In this document: positions 34,658 to 43,598 of the stretch, piece by piece
Layout of the letters: each line of letters opens with the position of its first letter
How positions within the stretch are numbered: position 1 is the stretch's first letter
NCBI GenBank assembly: GCA_026705925.1
Contig: JAPOZT010000025.1
Coordinates: 1-64,000, forward strand
Length of the DNA: 64,000 nucleotides
Reading direction: 5' to 3'
From: Gemmatimonadota bacterium
Lineage (GTDB): Bacteria; JAAXHH01
The notes under the pieces: model-generated
What the model was told of the DNA's origin: nothing
The model's database searches: none
Seen by the model: the letters and a program-made list of their open reading frames with translations, nothing else
Made by a program: the position numbers and the translations under genes

Positions 34658-36184
34658 TCACATGCGCGTGGGCGCCAGGTTCCAGGCCTGCAGCGACTTG
34701 AACCTTGCCGCGCCTCCATGCGCGAACAGGCTGACGCCCATGCTGTCGGTTCGCGTCGGATAGATGCGCTGGGTCACGCATTGCCGGCGGTTGGCGAAGA
34801 CCTCGAGGATCGATCGATCCAGGAAGATGCGCAGGGACAGCGGTTCACCAGGCGCCAGCTCGAACGGCCCCTCCTGCGCGGTGACGTACTGTTCGTGCTC
34901 AGGCAGGTGCGGCTGCAGACTGCGGTACCGCGTGTAACGAATTTCGCGGTCGAGGGAAGACCGGCTGACGTCGACGCGCAGGACGCCTCCCGCCACGTCG
35001 CAGGAGACCGCGGTTTCTTCCTCGCCCCCCGGGGAGCGCAGCACTTTCACGCCGACCTCCCGCGCCTCCCGGGGATCGATCTCGAGGACCAGTTCCAGGC
35101 AGTCCCCGCCGATGCCATCGAGGGCTACTTCCGCATCGGCGGCTACTTCGATGGGCCCATGCCGACGGCCGTCCAGCCGCAGCACTTCAAGCTCCGGAAC
35201 GGGATCGATCTGCAGTTGACCGCCGGGCCCCGGCGACAACAGGCGGGGAACGGTCATCGCGCCCGACCACCCGGATTCGCGCTCGCGCTCGTTTCCGCGA
35301 AGTTCGCGGACCCAGTCGAAGAAGACGCGCCGTCCATTGGGATCCAGGAGCGTCCGCGGGCCGCCCAGATGACCTCCTTCCCAGCTCATGCGTCCGTGTA
35401 TCTCGGGAATAAACCGTTCATCCCGCACCTCGCCGATGTAGTACTGGCTACCCTGCAGATGGCTGCAGAAGAGCAGCATGTGCCGGTCGCCGAAGGGAAA
35501 GAAATCGGGCACGGCGCAATCTTCGCCGTCTTCGGTCCACGCCCGCCGCGACTGGTAGAACACGTCGATGTATTCCCAGGTACGCAGGTCCGCCGACTTA
35601 AACAGGTATGCGGCGTCCCCCCGGCCTTGCGAGTCCCGGTTGTTGACAGCGGCGTAATACTGGCCGTTCGCCAGCCACCCGCAGGGGTCGTGCATGGTGT
35701 AGCGGCCGAAGTCATCGCTCCCCGCTTCCGGCTCGGGGATCACCGGATTGCCCGGGTCCTTCGTCCACTCGATCAGCAGGTCGTCGCTGCTGCGGGCGAG
35801 GCATAGGCCGTCGGGGTTGCCGTAGTAGATCAGGACCGGAACTCCTTCCTTGCTGACCAGGGCGCCCCCGCTGAAGCAGCCCTTCCGGTCCGGTCCGTCC
35901 GCATCCGGTTCCAGCGCCACAGGATGGTGGACCCAGTGCACGAGGTCGGTACTGGAAGCATGGCCCCACTGGATGAGATGCCAGTAGGCGCCGTGTGGAT
36001 TGTACTGGTAGAAGATGTGATAGCGGCCCTTCCAGAACAGGGCCCCGTTGATATCGTTCATCCAGGCCGCCGGCGGCGTGAAGTGGTAGGCCGGCCGGTG
36101 CGGGTCGCGCGCAAAGGAGGCAGCGAGGTCGCCGGCTTCCCGGATACGGGTTTCCATTTGTTTAATCCGGTTGTTGTCGGTCAT
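34658..36184 (-). CDS. Glycoside hydrolase family 32-like protein (beta-fructosidase type)
   Basis: A 508-residue GH32-like protein: an N-terminal five-bladed beta-propeller (about 30-330) and a C-terminal beta-sandwich ending in RIFLDRSILEVFANRR, a clear GH32 hallmark. The nucleophile motif WMNDPNG reads WMNDING (Asp44), the RDP motif reads MHDP, and the acid/base EC is kept in TEDGEDCAVPDFF. Members cleave fructans, sucrose or other fructosides. The two motif changes leave the acidic residues intact but may alter substrate choice. No signal peptide. No ribosome site is clear at 36184. Confidence 0.88.
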   Translation of the reverse strand: MTDNNRIKQMETRIREAGDLAASFARDPHRPAYHFTPPAAWMNDINGALFWKGRYHIFYQYNPHGAYWHLIQWGHASSTDLVHWVHHPVALEPDADGPDRKGCFSGGALVSKEGVPVLIYYGNPDGLCLARSSDDLLIEWTKDPGNPVIPEPEAGSDDFGRYTMHDPCGWLANGQYYAAVNNRDSQGRGDAAYLFKSADLRTWEYIDVFYQSRRAWTEDGEDCAVPDFFPFGDRHMLLFCSHLQGSQYYIGEVRDERFIPEIHGRMSWEGGHLGGPRTLLDPNGRRVFFDWVRELRGNERERESGWSGAMTVPRLLSPGPGGQLQIDPVPELEVLRLDGRRHGPIEVAADAEVALDGIGGDCLELVLEIDPREAREVGVKVLRSPGGEEETAVSCDVAGGVLRVDVSRSSLDREIRYTRYRSLQPHLPEHEQYVTAQEGPFELAPGEPLSLRIFLDRSILEVFANRRQCVTQRIYPTRTDSMGVSLFAHGGAARFKSLQAWNLAPTRM

Positions 36185-36321
36185 TTTAGCGCTCGCGGGT
36201 TGCCTGCCCGGGATTTCTTTTTACAGGCCGACGTATGGCCCGGGTCACGATACGCAGCCTGGCCGCCGGTCCGGGCAAGTGTCCTTTAATGGGCATAATC
36301 GCAGTATTGGTGAAGATATGC

Positions 36322-36350
36322 TTGATATGTGGAGGTTCTATGGGCGTAAT
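36322..36350 (+). promoter_or_regulatory. Possible sigma70-type promoter for the bicupin gene
   Basis: TTGATA (36322-36327) and CGTAAT (36345-36350) are separated by 17 bases, 49 bases before the chosen start. Five of six and four of six consensus bases match. Confidence 0.35.
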
Positions 36351-36398
36351 TTACATACTCAAATGAAGCAACGCCAGTTCATCGATCGTGGAGGAACC

Positions 36399-37100
36399 AT
36401 GGTCATAGAAGGTCCCCGATACATGATACGTTCGCTCAATTCGAACCAGACCTACTGGGAACAGGGCGTGTTTCCGGAATGGACCGCCTTGAACTGTTAC
36501 CGGCACTATCCGGACGGAGGGATCGGGACCGGTGTGGAGCCGCACTACCACGACAACGACGAGATCTGGTTGTTCACGGCGGGCTACGGGGAGGTCCGAC
36601 TGGACGGCGTACGCCACGAGATTACGCCCAATACCCTGGTCTATACGCCCATGGGATGCGTGCACCAGTTCCAGATGTTCACGCCCTACGAGAACAACGC
36701 CATGGTGACGCGCCTGGAACGGGCGGGCAGGCCGCTGCACCTCACCGTGGAGGAGTATGGCCCACCCGAGCCCACCGTGCCCGGTTTCGTCGTTCCAGGC
36801 AGCATGAATACCGGCCCCGCTCGGGATCCCGGCCCGCGATGCCCTATCTCCGAATGGCGGCTGCAGCGATATGAAGAGGTGAACGCCCAGGGAGACACCC
36901 AGCATGACGCCGTGCTGAAACGGAACGAGCACTGGATGGTACTGAGCGGGGCCGTGCAACTGTCGCTGGACGGACGGGAAGTTTCGCTCGAACCGGGCGA
37001 TATCGCGCTGCTCCGGGCAGGTGTCGTCCGACGGCTGTCCACGGAAGACCGGAGCACGCGGGCGGTGGTCGCGCGGGAGCATCCGGTAGACGCTGCCTAG
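36399..37100 (+). CDS. Bicupin protein
   Basis: A 233-residue protein with two cupin domains. The first has HYHDNDEIWLFTAGYGEVRLDG, with histidine and glutamate metal ligands. The second, WMVLSGAVQLSLDGREVSLEPGDIALL, lacks histidines. Similar proteins are sugar isomerases or metal-dependent dioxygenases, or bind sugars. The frame is open to 36171, but ATG 36399 follows GGAGGAACC directly and is preferred. Its stop overlaps the end of the convergent gene by four bases (CTAG). Confidence 0.75.
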   Translation: MVIEGPRYMIRSLNSNQTYWEQGVFPEWTALNCYRHYPDGGIGTGVEPHYHDNDEIWLFTAGYGEVRLDGVRHEITPNTLVYTPMGCVHQFQMFTPYENNAMVTRLERAGRPLHLTVEEYGPPEPTVPGFVVPGSMNTGPARDPGPRCPISEWRLQRYEEVNAQGDTQHDAVLKRNEHWMVLSGAVQLSLDGREVSLEPGDIALLRAGVVRRLSTEDRSTRAVVAREHPVDAA

Positions 37101-38080
37101 TCCTCGCCGGCCGCCTGGTGGATCTCGTCGAGCCAGACGACCATCTCGGCCGTGATGTCGTTGTGGGGTCCGGTCAGGCCCATCTCCGGCCAGGCCCATG
37201 CCCCGTTCTCCAGCTGGGTTTCGACCAGGTTGTTGCCAACCCTGACCGCCATGTCGCGGTACTTCGCTTCCCCGGTGAGTGTGTAGAGCATCGCACCGGC
37301 CCAACCGACCTTGCCGGCACGAAGCAGCCTGAAGTGATAGTCCCCGACATGCTCGCAGAACCGCATGTACGTTTTCGCCAGGTCCAGCCATTCCTCCTCG
37401 CCCGTGGCCATGTACAGCCGGCAAAGGAAACCCGCCGCGATGCCAGGATGGTAGAAGGACTGGTCCCGCGACTCGTCCCGCGTCAGCACGTACCTGAAGT
37501 CGTCGCCGTCCATCACCTCGGTGATCAATCCGCGTTCGCGGCTGTAGACCGTCCAAAGCACGTTCGGATAATCGGGCTGTTCCTTCATCATTCGCCGCAT
37601 CCAGGCGCCCACGCTCCTGGCCACATCCAGCCTTCCGGTGTAGACGGCGCACCAGCCGCAGCCGCTCACGACCCACAGATCCTGTTCGGTGCCGCTGCCC
37701 CGCGCCGTCGGATGGGAGTAGAAGCCGCCGCTGGCGGGGTCGCGGAATCCGAGGAGAAAGTCCATGCCGCGCCGGGCCAGGTCGAAGGCGCCCATGCGGT
37801 GGGCCGCCTTGATGACCCAGGCGTTATGGTAGGTGTAGTAGTAGCTGTCGAGCTCGTCGGCGGGACGTGGGCCGAAGTCGCCGTCGGGGAGGAACCCGTT
37901 AAGCCTTATCCATCGGAGCAGGCGGCTTGCCGCGTGGGACAGGCCGCACACGAGAAACGCGGCAGGTACCTTGTAGTATTCGGTGACGCCGAGACCGGGG
38001 TCGCCGAAACTGCCGTCCGCGTGCAACTGGCCGAGCAGGTATCGGCCGCCGCGGTCTCTCGCATCCCTGAATCGGCTCAT
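37097..38080 (-). CDS. Alpha/alpha-toroid protein, terpenoid-cyclase-like fold, unknown
   Basis: A 327-residue protein with repeated helical motifs such as GRYLLGQLHADGSFGDP, GMDFLLGFRDPASGGFYS and VGNNLVETQLENGAWAWPE, each a helix pair with a short DG/GG turn, as in prenyltransferase/squalene-cyclase-like and six-hairpin glycosidase toroids. The DCTAE or DxDD catalytic motifs of squalene and oxidosqualene cyclases are absent, so it is not a triterpene cyclase. AGGAGCACTGA precedes the ATG. It might act on carbohydrates like its GH32 and cupin neighbours. Confidence 0.6.
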   Translation of the reverse strand: MSRFRDARDRGGRYLLGQLHADGSFGDPGLGVTEYYKVPAAFLVCGLSHAASRLLRWIRLNGFLPDGDFGPRPADELDSYYYTYHNAWVIKAAHRMGAFDLARRGMDFLLGFRDPASGGFYSHPTARGSGTEQDLWVVSGCGWCAVYTGRLDVARSVGAWMRRMMKEQPDYPNVLWTVYSRERGLITEVMDGDDFRYVLTRDESRDQSFYHPGIAAGFLCRLYMATGEEEWLDLAKTYMRFCEHVGDYHFRLLRAGKVGWAGAMLYTLTGEAKYRDMAVRVGNNLVETQLENGAWAWPEMGLTGPHNDITAEMVVWLDEIHQAAGED

Positions 38081-38275
38081 TCAGTGCTCCTGCGTGGAGC
38101 GATTGACGATCAAGTCTATACCCGCTTCCTGATTGGATTCTACACCGGATCCATTACATTGTAAATCCGAACCTGACATGCTACGCGGCAACAAGGTCCT
38201 TCAATGTGCTGACTCACACTCGGTATTTCAATCACAAACAAAGCGCAGCTGCCTTTATTGCGAACGGAACCTGAC

Positions 38276-39151
38276 ATGAAGATAACCCGTGTTACGCGGC
38301 TTTGTATGTTCTGGATGCTTTCGATGTTTATGGCTGGCTGTTCGAACGTCATCTATATCGAGTCGTCGAACCAGAGCAGCCGGGTCGATTACGTGGTGAT
38401 TCACGCTACCTCGGCAAATTTCGCGGAATCGGTAAGATTGCTCACCACCCGGACCGGGCGTCCGGTCAGCGCACATTACCTGATTCCCGACGAAAACGAC
38501 CCTACCTACGGGCATCGCCGGATGCGTTTGCATCAATTCGTGAAGGAAAGCCAAAGGGCATGGCACGCCGGCGTCAGCTACTGGGCCGGGGATAGGGGGC
38601 TTAACGCCCGATCCATCGGGATCGAGATCGTAAACGAGTTTAGTTGCGAGGCGGATACGTCAGCTGTCGAGGATAGCGGCCCGGACGCGCTCGTTTGTGA
38701 TTTCCCGCCTTTCAGTGATGCGCAGATCGAGATGCTGATCGAATTGCTCCGAGGCATTCAGCAACGGCACCCCCGCATCGGGCCGCTCGATTTCGTCGCG
38801 CACTCCGATATTGCGGTCCCACACAGGCGCCGGTCGGACCCGGGCCCCCTCTTTCCCTGGCGACGGCTGTACGACGAAGGCATAGGCGCCTGGTATGACG
38901 AGGAAACCATGCTGCGTTACATGACGCAATTCGAGGACCAGCTGCCTACGGTCGCAAGACTGCAGGCAGCGCTGCTGAGGCTCGGATACCTGGTCGAACC
39001 AACCGGCGAACTGGACCACCAGACGCGCTTCGCCGTACGCGCGTTTCAATTGCATTTCCGCCCCTCGGACTATGGTGGCGTGCCCGACGTTGAGACCGCG
39101 GCCATACTCTGGAGCCTGATCGATAAATACCGCGGCGGGTACCTGCCTTGA
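38276..39151 (+). CDS. N-acetylmuramoyl-L-alanine amidase lipoprotein with peptidoglycan-binding domain
   Basis: A 291-residue amidase_2 (AmpD/PGRP-like) protein that cleaves the lactyl-alanine bond of peptidoglycan. ATG 38276 opens a lipoprotein signal with FMAGC (Cys22). Zinc ligands are seen in VVIHATSAN, and a later HSDIAVPHRRRSDPGPLFPW is the typical C-terminal metal/catalytic stretch. Residues 225-285 form a peptidoglycan-binding_1 domain (RLQAALLRLGYLVEP, TRFAVRAFQLHFRP). It is probably anchored to a membrane facing the cell wall and acts in wall turnover. The 195-base upstream gap has the motif AACCTGACATG twice. Confidence 0.9.
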   Translation: MKITRVTRLCMFWMLSMFMAGCSNVIYIESSNQSSRVDYVVIHATSANFAESVRLLTTRTGRPVSAHYLIPDENDPTYGHRRMRLHQFVKESQRAWHAGVSYWAGDRGLNARSIGIEIVNEFSCEADTSAVEDSGPDALVCDFPPFSDAQIEMLIELLRGIQQRHPRIGPLDFVAHSDIAVPHRRRSDPGPLFPWRRLYDEGIGAWYDEETMLRYMTQFEDQLPTVARLQAALLRLGYLVEPTGELDHQTRFAVRAFQLHFRPSDYGGVPDVETAAILWSLIDKYRGGYLP

Positions 39152-39290
39152 TTGCACAGTACATGGTGCACGGTGCATGGTAAAAACCATCGCAGTTCGA
39201 AAAAACGTCGAGAATCCGAATTCGGAACGCGACCAATCCATAAACCGGCATAAGCGCACGAACGATTACTTCGGGTAAGGAGGATTGGAA

Positions 39291-39533
39291 ATGAATCGGG
39301 AGTCGTGGTTCCAACGTAACGGGGCTGTCTTCACAGGTGCTATCGCGTTGATCGCCTTATTGACCTATTTGCATGTTACTTTGGGTGAGTTTAGAGCTGA
39401 ATTCAGGGATGAATCAAGAAACATAACGAATTCGTTAGACAGAGTAGAAACCAAAATCGACGAGGTAAGCGGATTCCTCAAATACAGTGCAGATACTACG
39501 GAGTATGACACCTCACCGGCTGATCTGAAATAG
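39291..39533 (+). CDS. Small membrane-anchored coiled-coil protein
   Basis: An 80-residue protein: one transmembrane helix (about 13-31, GAIALIALLTYLHVTL) and a polar coiled-coil tail (about 35-65, with DRVETKIDEVSG). The start ATG 39291 has a perfect AAGGAGG six bases upstream. It is followed 63 bases later by a gene of similar build. Both are AT-richer than the surroundings. The function is unknown; proximity to the amidase suggests a role in envelope or wall processes, or remnants of a lysis module. Confidence 0.6.
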   Translation: MNRESWFQRNGAVFTGAIALIALLTYLHVTLGEFRAEFRDESRNITNSLDRVETKIDEVSGFLKYSADTTEYDTSPADLK

Positions 39534-39596
39534 TGATACGTTTATCTGGGGGAACGCACGGCGGACTAAGCCGTGAACGAACAGTAGGAGAGTGAC

Positions 39597-39839
39597 GTGA
39601 CAATGGTTGATTATCTAATGCCAGCGGCCGTGATTTTGGTGGCGGTGTTAGGTTGGATTTTCAGTTGGATTTTCTTTCTACGAGGCAAGATGGTTGAAAA
39701 ACGTGAGATGGATACTGTCAAGACCGACCTGGTAAGGGAGATCGGAACTCTACAAGAAAGGACGACGGCAGATATCGCCGAATTGAGAGCCGATGTAAGA
39801 GAAATCAGGCATGACGTAAAGACCTTACTGTCACGTTAA
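39597..39839 (+). CDS. Small membrane-anchored coiled-coil protein
   Basis: An 80-residue protein: one transmembrane segment (about 8-28) followed by a long helical, heptad-rich tail with TTADIAELRADVREIRHD. GTG 39597 is preferred over ATG 39603 because AGGAG lies six bases upstream of it. The tail resembles the coiled-coil of the previous gene in kind, not in sequence. Function unknown. It ends 14 bases from the convergent beta-barrel gene. Confidence 0.6.
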   Translation: MTMVDYLMPAAVILVAVLGWIFSWIFFLRGKMVEKREMDTVKTDLVREIGTLQERTTADIAELRADVREIRHDVKTLLSR

Positions 39840-39852
39840 ATGTGTTGGCAAC

Positions 39853-40434
39853 CTACAGCTTCCCGAAGATCATCGATACACCCAGGCTCATCCACTTCCA
39901 GTCGTCTCGGGACACGTTGTACTGTGCCTGGAGGCTGAATCGGCCGAGCAGGAGTCCGATCCCGGGGGACACGACCAGGTCTCTTTCCGTGACGAAGCCC
40001 TCTTTCGCATTCGCGTTGCCCATCTGCCGCGTTCGCTTGTACACCACGCCGGCGGCGCCTTGCACGAACAGCCGTTCCAAAGGATAGAATCGCAGGCCGG
40101 CGGTCACCGGAATGCTGGAGTAATTGCCCTCGATCCGTTCGATGATGGCGTCGAGACCCTGGTCGACCAGGTCCTCCGCTTCGGTGCGGGATTTGATCTT
40201 CTCGCTTCCATAGGTAACGTAGCCACCTGCGCAGACCAACTGGACGCGATAGCTGAACCAGTACGTCAGGGCGGCATGGGCGCCGTAACCGTAGTCCTCT
40301 TCGACCAGATCGGCAAGACCCGAGGAGGGGCGGGCCACTTCGCCGCCCAGGTTTAAATTGAACTGGCCGGACGCCGGCAGCGTGAAGAAACTGACCGATG
40401 CCGCGAAGACCAGCGCACGGAAGGCCTGTATCAT
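39853..40434 (-). CDS. Outer-membrane beta-barrel protein (OmpA/W-like porin family)
   Basis: A 193-residue protein with a signal peptide (residues 1-23, cut after LPASGQ) and alternating hydrophobic strands such as YGAHAALTYWFSYRVQLVCAGG, ending GVSMIFGKL, like a typical eight-stranded barrel C-terminus. The family (OMP_b-brl) is mostly structural or of unknown role. GGGGACAAGT precedes the ATG. It lies 16 bases downstream of the citrate synthase gene on the same strand. Confidence 0.8.
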   Translation of the reverse strand: MIQAFRALVFAASVSFFTLPASGQFNLNLGGEVARPSSGLADLVEEDYGYGAHAALTYWFSYRVQLVCAGGYVTYGSEKIKSRTEAEDLVDQGLDAIIERIEGNYSSIPVTAGLRFYPLERLFVQGAAGVVYKRTRQMGNANAKEGFVTERDLVVSPGIGLLLGRFSLQAQYNVSRDDWKWMSLGVSMIFGKL

Positions 40435-40449
40435 GATACTTGTCCCCGG

Positions 40450-41571
40450 TCAGGCAGGGCGGTTTTCCATGGGTACGTACCGCGCTTCGGTCGGCCCGGT
40501 ATACTCGCCCAACGGGCGGATGATCCTGTTGTCGTCGTACTGTTCGAGGAGGTGCGCGGTCCACCCGCTGATTCGGCTGCAGGCGAAAACGGGCGTGAAC
40601 AACTCCGCCGGAATCCCCATGTTGGCGTAGACCGAACCGGAATAGAAATCCACGTTGCAGGCGATACCCTTCAGGTCCATCATGGTTTGCTCGATCACGC
40701 GGGACATTTCATACCACTTCAGGTCGCCCGCCTTCCTGCCCAGTTCCTTCGAGAGACGGCGCAGGTGCGTCGCCCGGGGATCCTCCGTCTTGTAGACGCG
40801 GTGGCCGAATCCGGGTATTTTCTCCCTGGCGGCCAGCTTCTCCCCGACGTAGTCCCCGGCCCTGGAAGTCTCCCCGATCTCGTTGAGCATGTCCATCACG
40901 TCCTTGTTGGCGCCGCCGTGCAGCGGTCCCTTGAGCGTGCCGACGGCCGACGTGACCGCCGAATGCATGTCCGACAGCGTGGCCGCCGTGACCCGTGCCG
41001 CGAAGGTCGACGCGTTCAGTTCGTGGTCGGCATGCAGGATCAGGGCGACGTCGAAGGCCTTCGCGTACTCGGTATCCGGGATCGTACCGTTCAGCATGTA
41101 CAGGAAATTGGCGGCGTGGCCCAGGGACGGATTCGGCGCGATGGGATCGCTGCTCTTCGAGATCCGGTGCCAGGCGGCGGTAACGGACGCGAACTGGGCG
41201 GTCAGCCGGACGGCTTTGCGCAGGTTCGCTTCCCGGGTGTGGTTCGCCGCGTCCGGGTCGTAGGCGGACAGGAACGACACGGCCGAACGGAGCACGTCCA
41301 TGGGCGCCGTGCGGCGCGGGAGTGCCCGCAGTAAGTCCAAAACCGCTGCAGGCAATGTCCTGCCGGCGAGGAGCTGCTCGTTGAGTTCCGCCAGCCGGCC
41401 CGATCCCGGCAGGTCGCCGTGCCACAGCAGGTAGGCTGTTTCCTCGAAACTGGAATGGGCAGCCAGGTCGTGAATGTCGTGGCCCCGGTAGAGCATCCTG
41501 CCCTGCAGGCCATCGATGAAACAGACGGCCGTCTGCGCGGCTACGACGCCTTCAAGGCCTGGATTGACCAT
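40450..41571 (-). CDS. gltA: Citrate synthase / 2-methylcitrate synthase
   Basis: A 373-residue citrate synthase-family enzyme that joins oxaloacetate to acetyl-CoA or propionyl-CoA. The catalytic residues are visible: His in GPLHGGAN, His in GFGHRVYK and Asp in ACNVDFYSG. The short form, without an N-terminal domain, matches type I or 2-methylcitrate synthases (PrpC); the two cannot be told apart here. The frame is open to 42111, but ATG 41571 begins the similarity (VNPGLEGVVAAQTAV). The outer-membrane gene follows it. Confidence 0.92.
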   Translation of the reverse strand: MVNPGLEGVVAAQTAVCFIDGLQGRMLYRGHDIHDLAAHSSFEETAYLLWHGDLPGSGRLAELNEQLLAGRTLPAAVLDLLRALPRRTAPMDVLRSAVSFLSAYDPDAANHTREANLRKAVRLTAQFASVTAAWHRISKSSDPIAPNPSLGHAANFLYMLNGTIPDTEYAKAFDVALILHADHELNASTFAARVTAATLSDMHSAVTSAVGTLKGPLHGGANKDVMDMLNEIGETSRAGDYVGEKLAAREKIPGFGHRVYKTEDPRATHLRRLSKELGRKAGDLKWYEMSRVIEQTMMDLKGIACNVDFYSGSVYANMGIPAELFTPVFACSRISGWTAHLLEQYDDNRIIRPLGEYTGPTEARYVPMENRPA

Positions 41572-41695
41572 TCCGCTGCTTCCCCGGTGGATACGGTTTT
41601 CTGCCGTGGACAGGATAGAGATGCGGCCCCGGGGTGTCAAGGTGTTTTTGGCCCGGATTCCGTCGCCGGGAAGGGCGTTTCCTTTGGTTTTTTGT

Positions 41696-41724
41696 TTGTC
41701 GATGAAGCCCCCCGTATTTATCTT
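41696..41724 (+). promoter_or_regulatory. Likely sigma70-type promoter of apaG-proS
   Basis: TTGTCG (41696-41701) and TATCTT (41719-41724), 17 bases apart. Transcription would start near 41731, 36 bases before the apaG ATG. The divergent citrate synthase gene begins 125 bases to the left. Confidence 0.5.
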
Positions 41725-41766
41725 ATACACCTTCGATTTTCCGGGCCGAATCCACGGAGCAACGCG

Positions 41767-42186
41767 ATGCCGACACCGCTGAATTCCGATACGGTCACCC
41801 ATGGCATACGGGTCCAGGTATACCCGGGCTATCTGCCCGATCATTCCGATCCCGGCCAGGGCCAGTACGTGTTCGCGTACCGTATCGTCATCACCAATGG
41901 CAGCGAGCGTTGGGTGAAGCTGATCAACCGTCACTGGGTCATCATCAACGCCGACGGCAAGCGCAGCGAAGTCAGAGGTCCGGGCGTCGTGGGATTGCAG
42001 CCCGAACTCGAGCCCGGGGAGAACCACGAATACCAGAGTCTCTGTCCCCTGGACACGGAGTGGGGTACCATGGAAGGTGAATATGAAATGCAGGACGCGG
42101 ACGGCCGTCACTTCGAAGTGGAGATCGGCCGGTTCTATCTCGCGATATCCTCGGAAGAAAAGGTGGAGTCATGGCAAAAAAACTGA
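41767..42186 (+). CDS. apaG: ApaG (DUF525) protein
   Basis: A 139-residue ApaG-domain protein (also called CO2+/Mg2+ efflux protein ApaG; DUF525), a fibronectin-like beta-sandwich. The motifs [32 protein letters not shown] and [21 protein letters not shown] are typical. The role is not settled. CGGAG lies before the ATG. The last 16 bases overlap the start of proS, so the two are translationally coupled. Confidence 0.9.
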   Translation: MPTPLNSDTVTHGIRVQVYPGYLPDHSDPGQGQYVFAYRIVITNGSERWVKLINRHWVIINADGKRSEVRGPGVVGLQPELEPGENHEYQSLCPLDTEWGTMEGEYEMQDADGRHFEVEIGRFYLAISSEEKVESWQKN

Positions 42187-43598
42187 CCGCGCAGGCGGAC
42201 GATTTCTCGGCCTGGTACAATGAAGTGATCGCGAAAGCCGAGTTGGCCGACAACGCGCCGACCCGCGGCTGCATGGTCATCCGGCCATACGGCTTCGCGC
42301 TCTGGGAAAACATGGTGGCGGTGCTGGACCGGATGTTCAAGGAAACCGGTCACGTCAACGCCTATTTCCCTCTGTTGATTCCCGATAGCTTCTTCCAGAA
42401 AGAAGCGGAGCACGTGGAGGGATTCTCGCCCGAATGTGCCGTGGTTACGCACGGCGGGGGCAAGAAGCTCGAAGAAAGCCTGATGGTCCGCCCGACCTCC
42501 GAGACCATCATCGCGGACATGTACGCCCGATGGATCCAGTCCTATCGCGACCTGCCGTTGCTGATCAACCAGTGGGCCAATGTCTTCCGGTGGGAACTGC
42601 GCCCGAGGGCCTTCCTGCGGACGACGGAATTCCTCTGGCAGGAAGGCCACACGGCCCACGCCACGGCGGCGGAGGCCGAGGAGGAGACCCTGCGCATCCT
42701 GGACATCTACCGCACCTTCGCGGAAGACTACATGGCGATTCCGGTGCTGTATGGTCCGAAAACCGACGCCGAGAAGTTCCCCGGCGCGCTGCAGACCTAC
42801 GCCATAGAAGGCATGATGAAGGACGGCAAGGCCCTGCAGATGGGCACTTCGCACGACCTGGGGCAGAACTTCTCCCGGGCTTTCAATATCGATTTTCAGA
42901 CACGGGACGGGTCGCGCGAGCACGTCTACCAGACGAGTTGGGGCATGAGCACCCGGACCGTCGGCGCCATCATCATGGCCCATGGCGACGACAGGGGGCT
43001 GGTCCTGCCTCCCCGCCTGGCGCCACACCAGGTCGTCGTCATCCCCATCGCGAAGTCCGACGAGGAACAGGCCGTCGTGCAAGAAGCCGTCGACAAGCTG
43101 GTTGCGTCGCTGGAAGGCGTGCGGGTGAAGGTGGACGACCGCGAGCAGTTCGGACTGGGCTGGAAGTTCACCGAATGGGAAACGAAGGGCGTGCCGCTGC
43201 GCGTGGAACTCGGTCCGCGGGATATCGCGTCCGGCCAGGCGGTGGTCGTGCGCAGGGATACGGGGGAGAAGGAATTTGTTTCCCTCGAGACCCTGGGCAA
43301 GCGGGTCGGGGACCTGCTGGAGACTGTGCAGCGGGATATGTTCCAGCGCGCCCTGGATTTCCGCGAAGCCCGTTCCCGGGAGATCCGGGACCGGGAAGCC
43401 TTCGTCTCGGCCGCGAACGGCGACGGCGGGTTCATCCACGCGCACTGGTGCGGCGATCCGGCCTGCGAAGCCGCGGTCAAGGACGAAACCCGGAACACGA
43501 TCCGGTGCGTCCCCATGGACTGGGAGGCTGACTCGGGCGTCTGCGCGTACTGCGGGCGGGCGTCGGAACGAAAGGTCGTCTACGCCCAGGCCTACTGA
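42171..43598 (+). CDS. proS: Prolyl-tRNA synthetase, archaeal/eukaryal type
   Basis: A 475-residue class II synthetase that charges tRNA-Pro with proline. It has the class II motif 2 arginine in [21 protein letters not shown], the [10 protein letters not shown] region, an anticodon-binding domain near residues 290-400 ([12 protein letters not shown]), and the C-terminal domain with a possible zinc site made of cysteines in [11 protein letters not shown] and CAYCGRASE, found in the archaeal-type enzyme. It lacks the editing insertion of the bacterial type. The gene overlaps apaG and, at its 3' end, the convergent flavoprotein by seven bases. Confidence 0.93.
   Translation: MAKKLTAQADDFSAWYNEVIAKAELADNAPTRGCMVIRPYGFALWENMVAVLDRMFKETGHVNAYFPLLIPDSFFQKEAEHVEGFSPECAVVTHGGGKKLEESLMVRPTSETIIADMYARWIQSYRDLPLLINQWANVFRWELRPRAFLRTTEFLWQEGHTAHATAAEAEEETLRILDIYRTFAEDYMAIPVLYGPKTDAEKFPGALQTYAIEGMMKDGKALQMGTSHDLGQNFSRAFNIDFQTRDGSREHVYQTSWGMSTRTVGAIIMAHGDDRGLVLPPRLAPHQVVVIPIAKSDEEQAVVQEAVDKLVASLEGVRVKVDDREQFGLGWKFTEWETKGVPLRVELGPRDIASGQAVVVRRDTGEKEFVSLETLGKRVGDLLETVQRDMFQRALDFREARSREIRDREAFVSAANGDGGFIHAHWCGDPACEAAVKDETRNTIRCVPMDWEADSGVCAYCGRASERKVVYAQAY

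Noticed and set aside
37097..38080. Possible triterpene (squalene or oxidosqualene) cyclase because of the alpha/alpha-toroid repeats
   Set aside because: It is only 327 residues, about half the length of cyclases, and lacks DCTAE, DxDD and real QW repeats.
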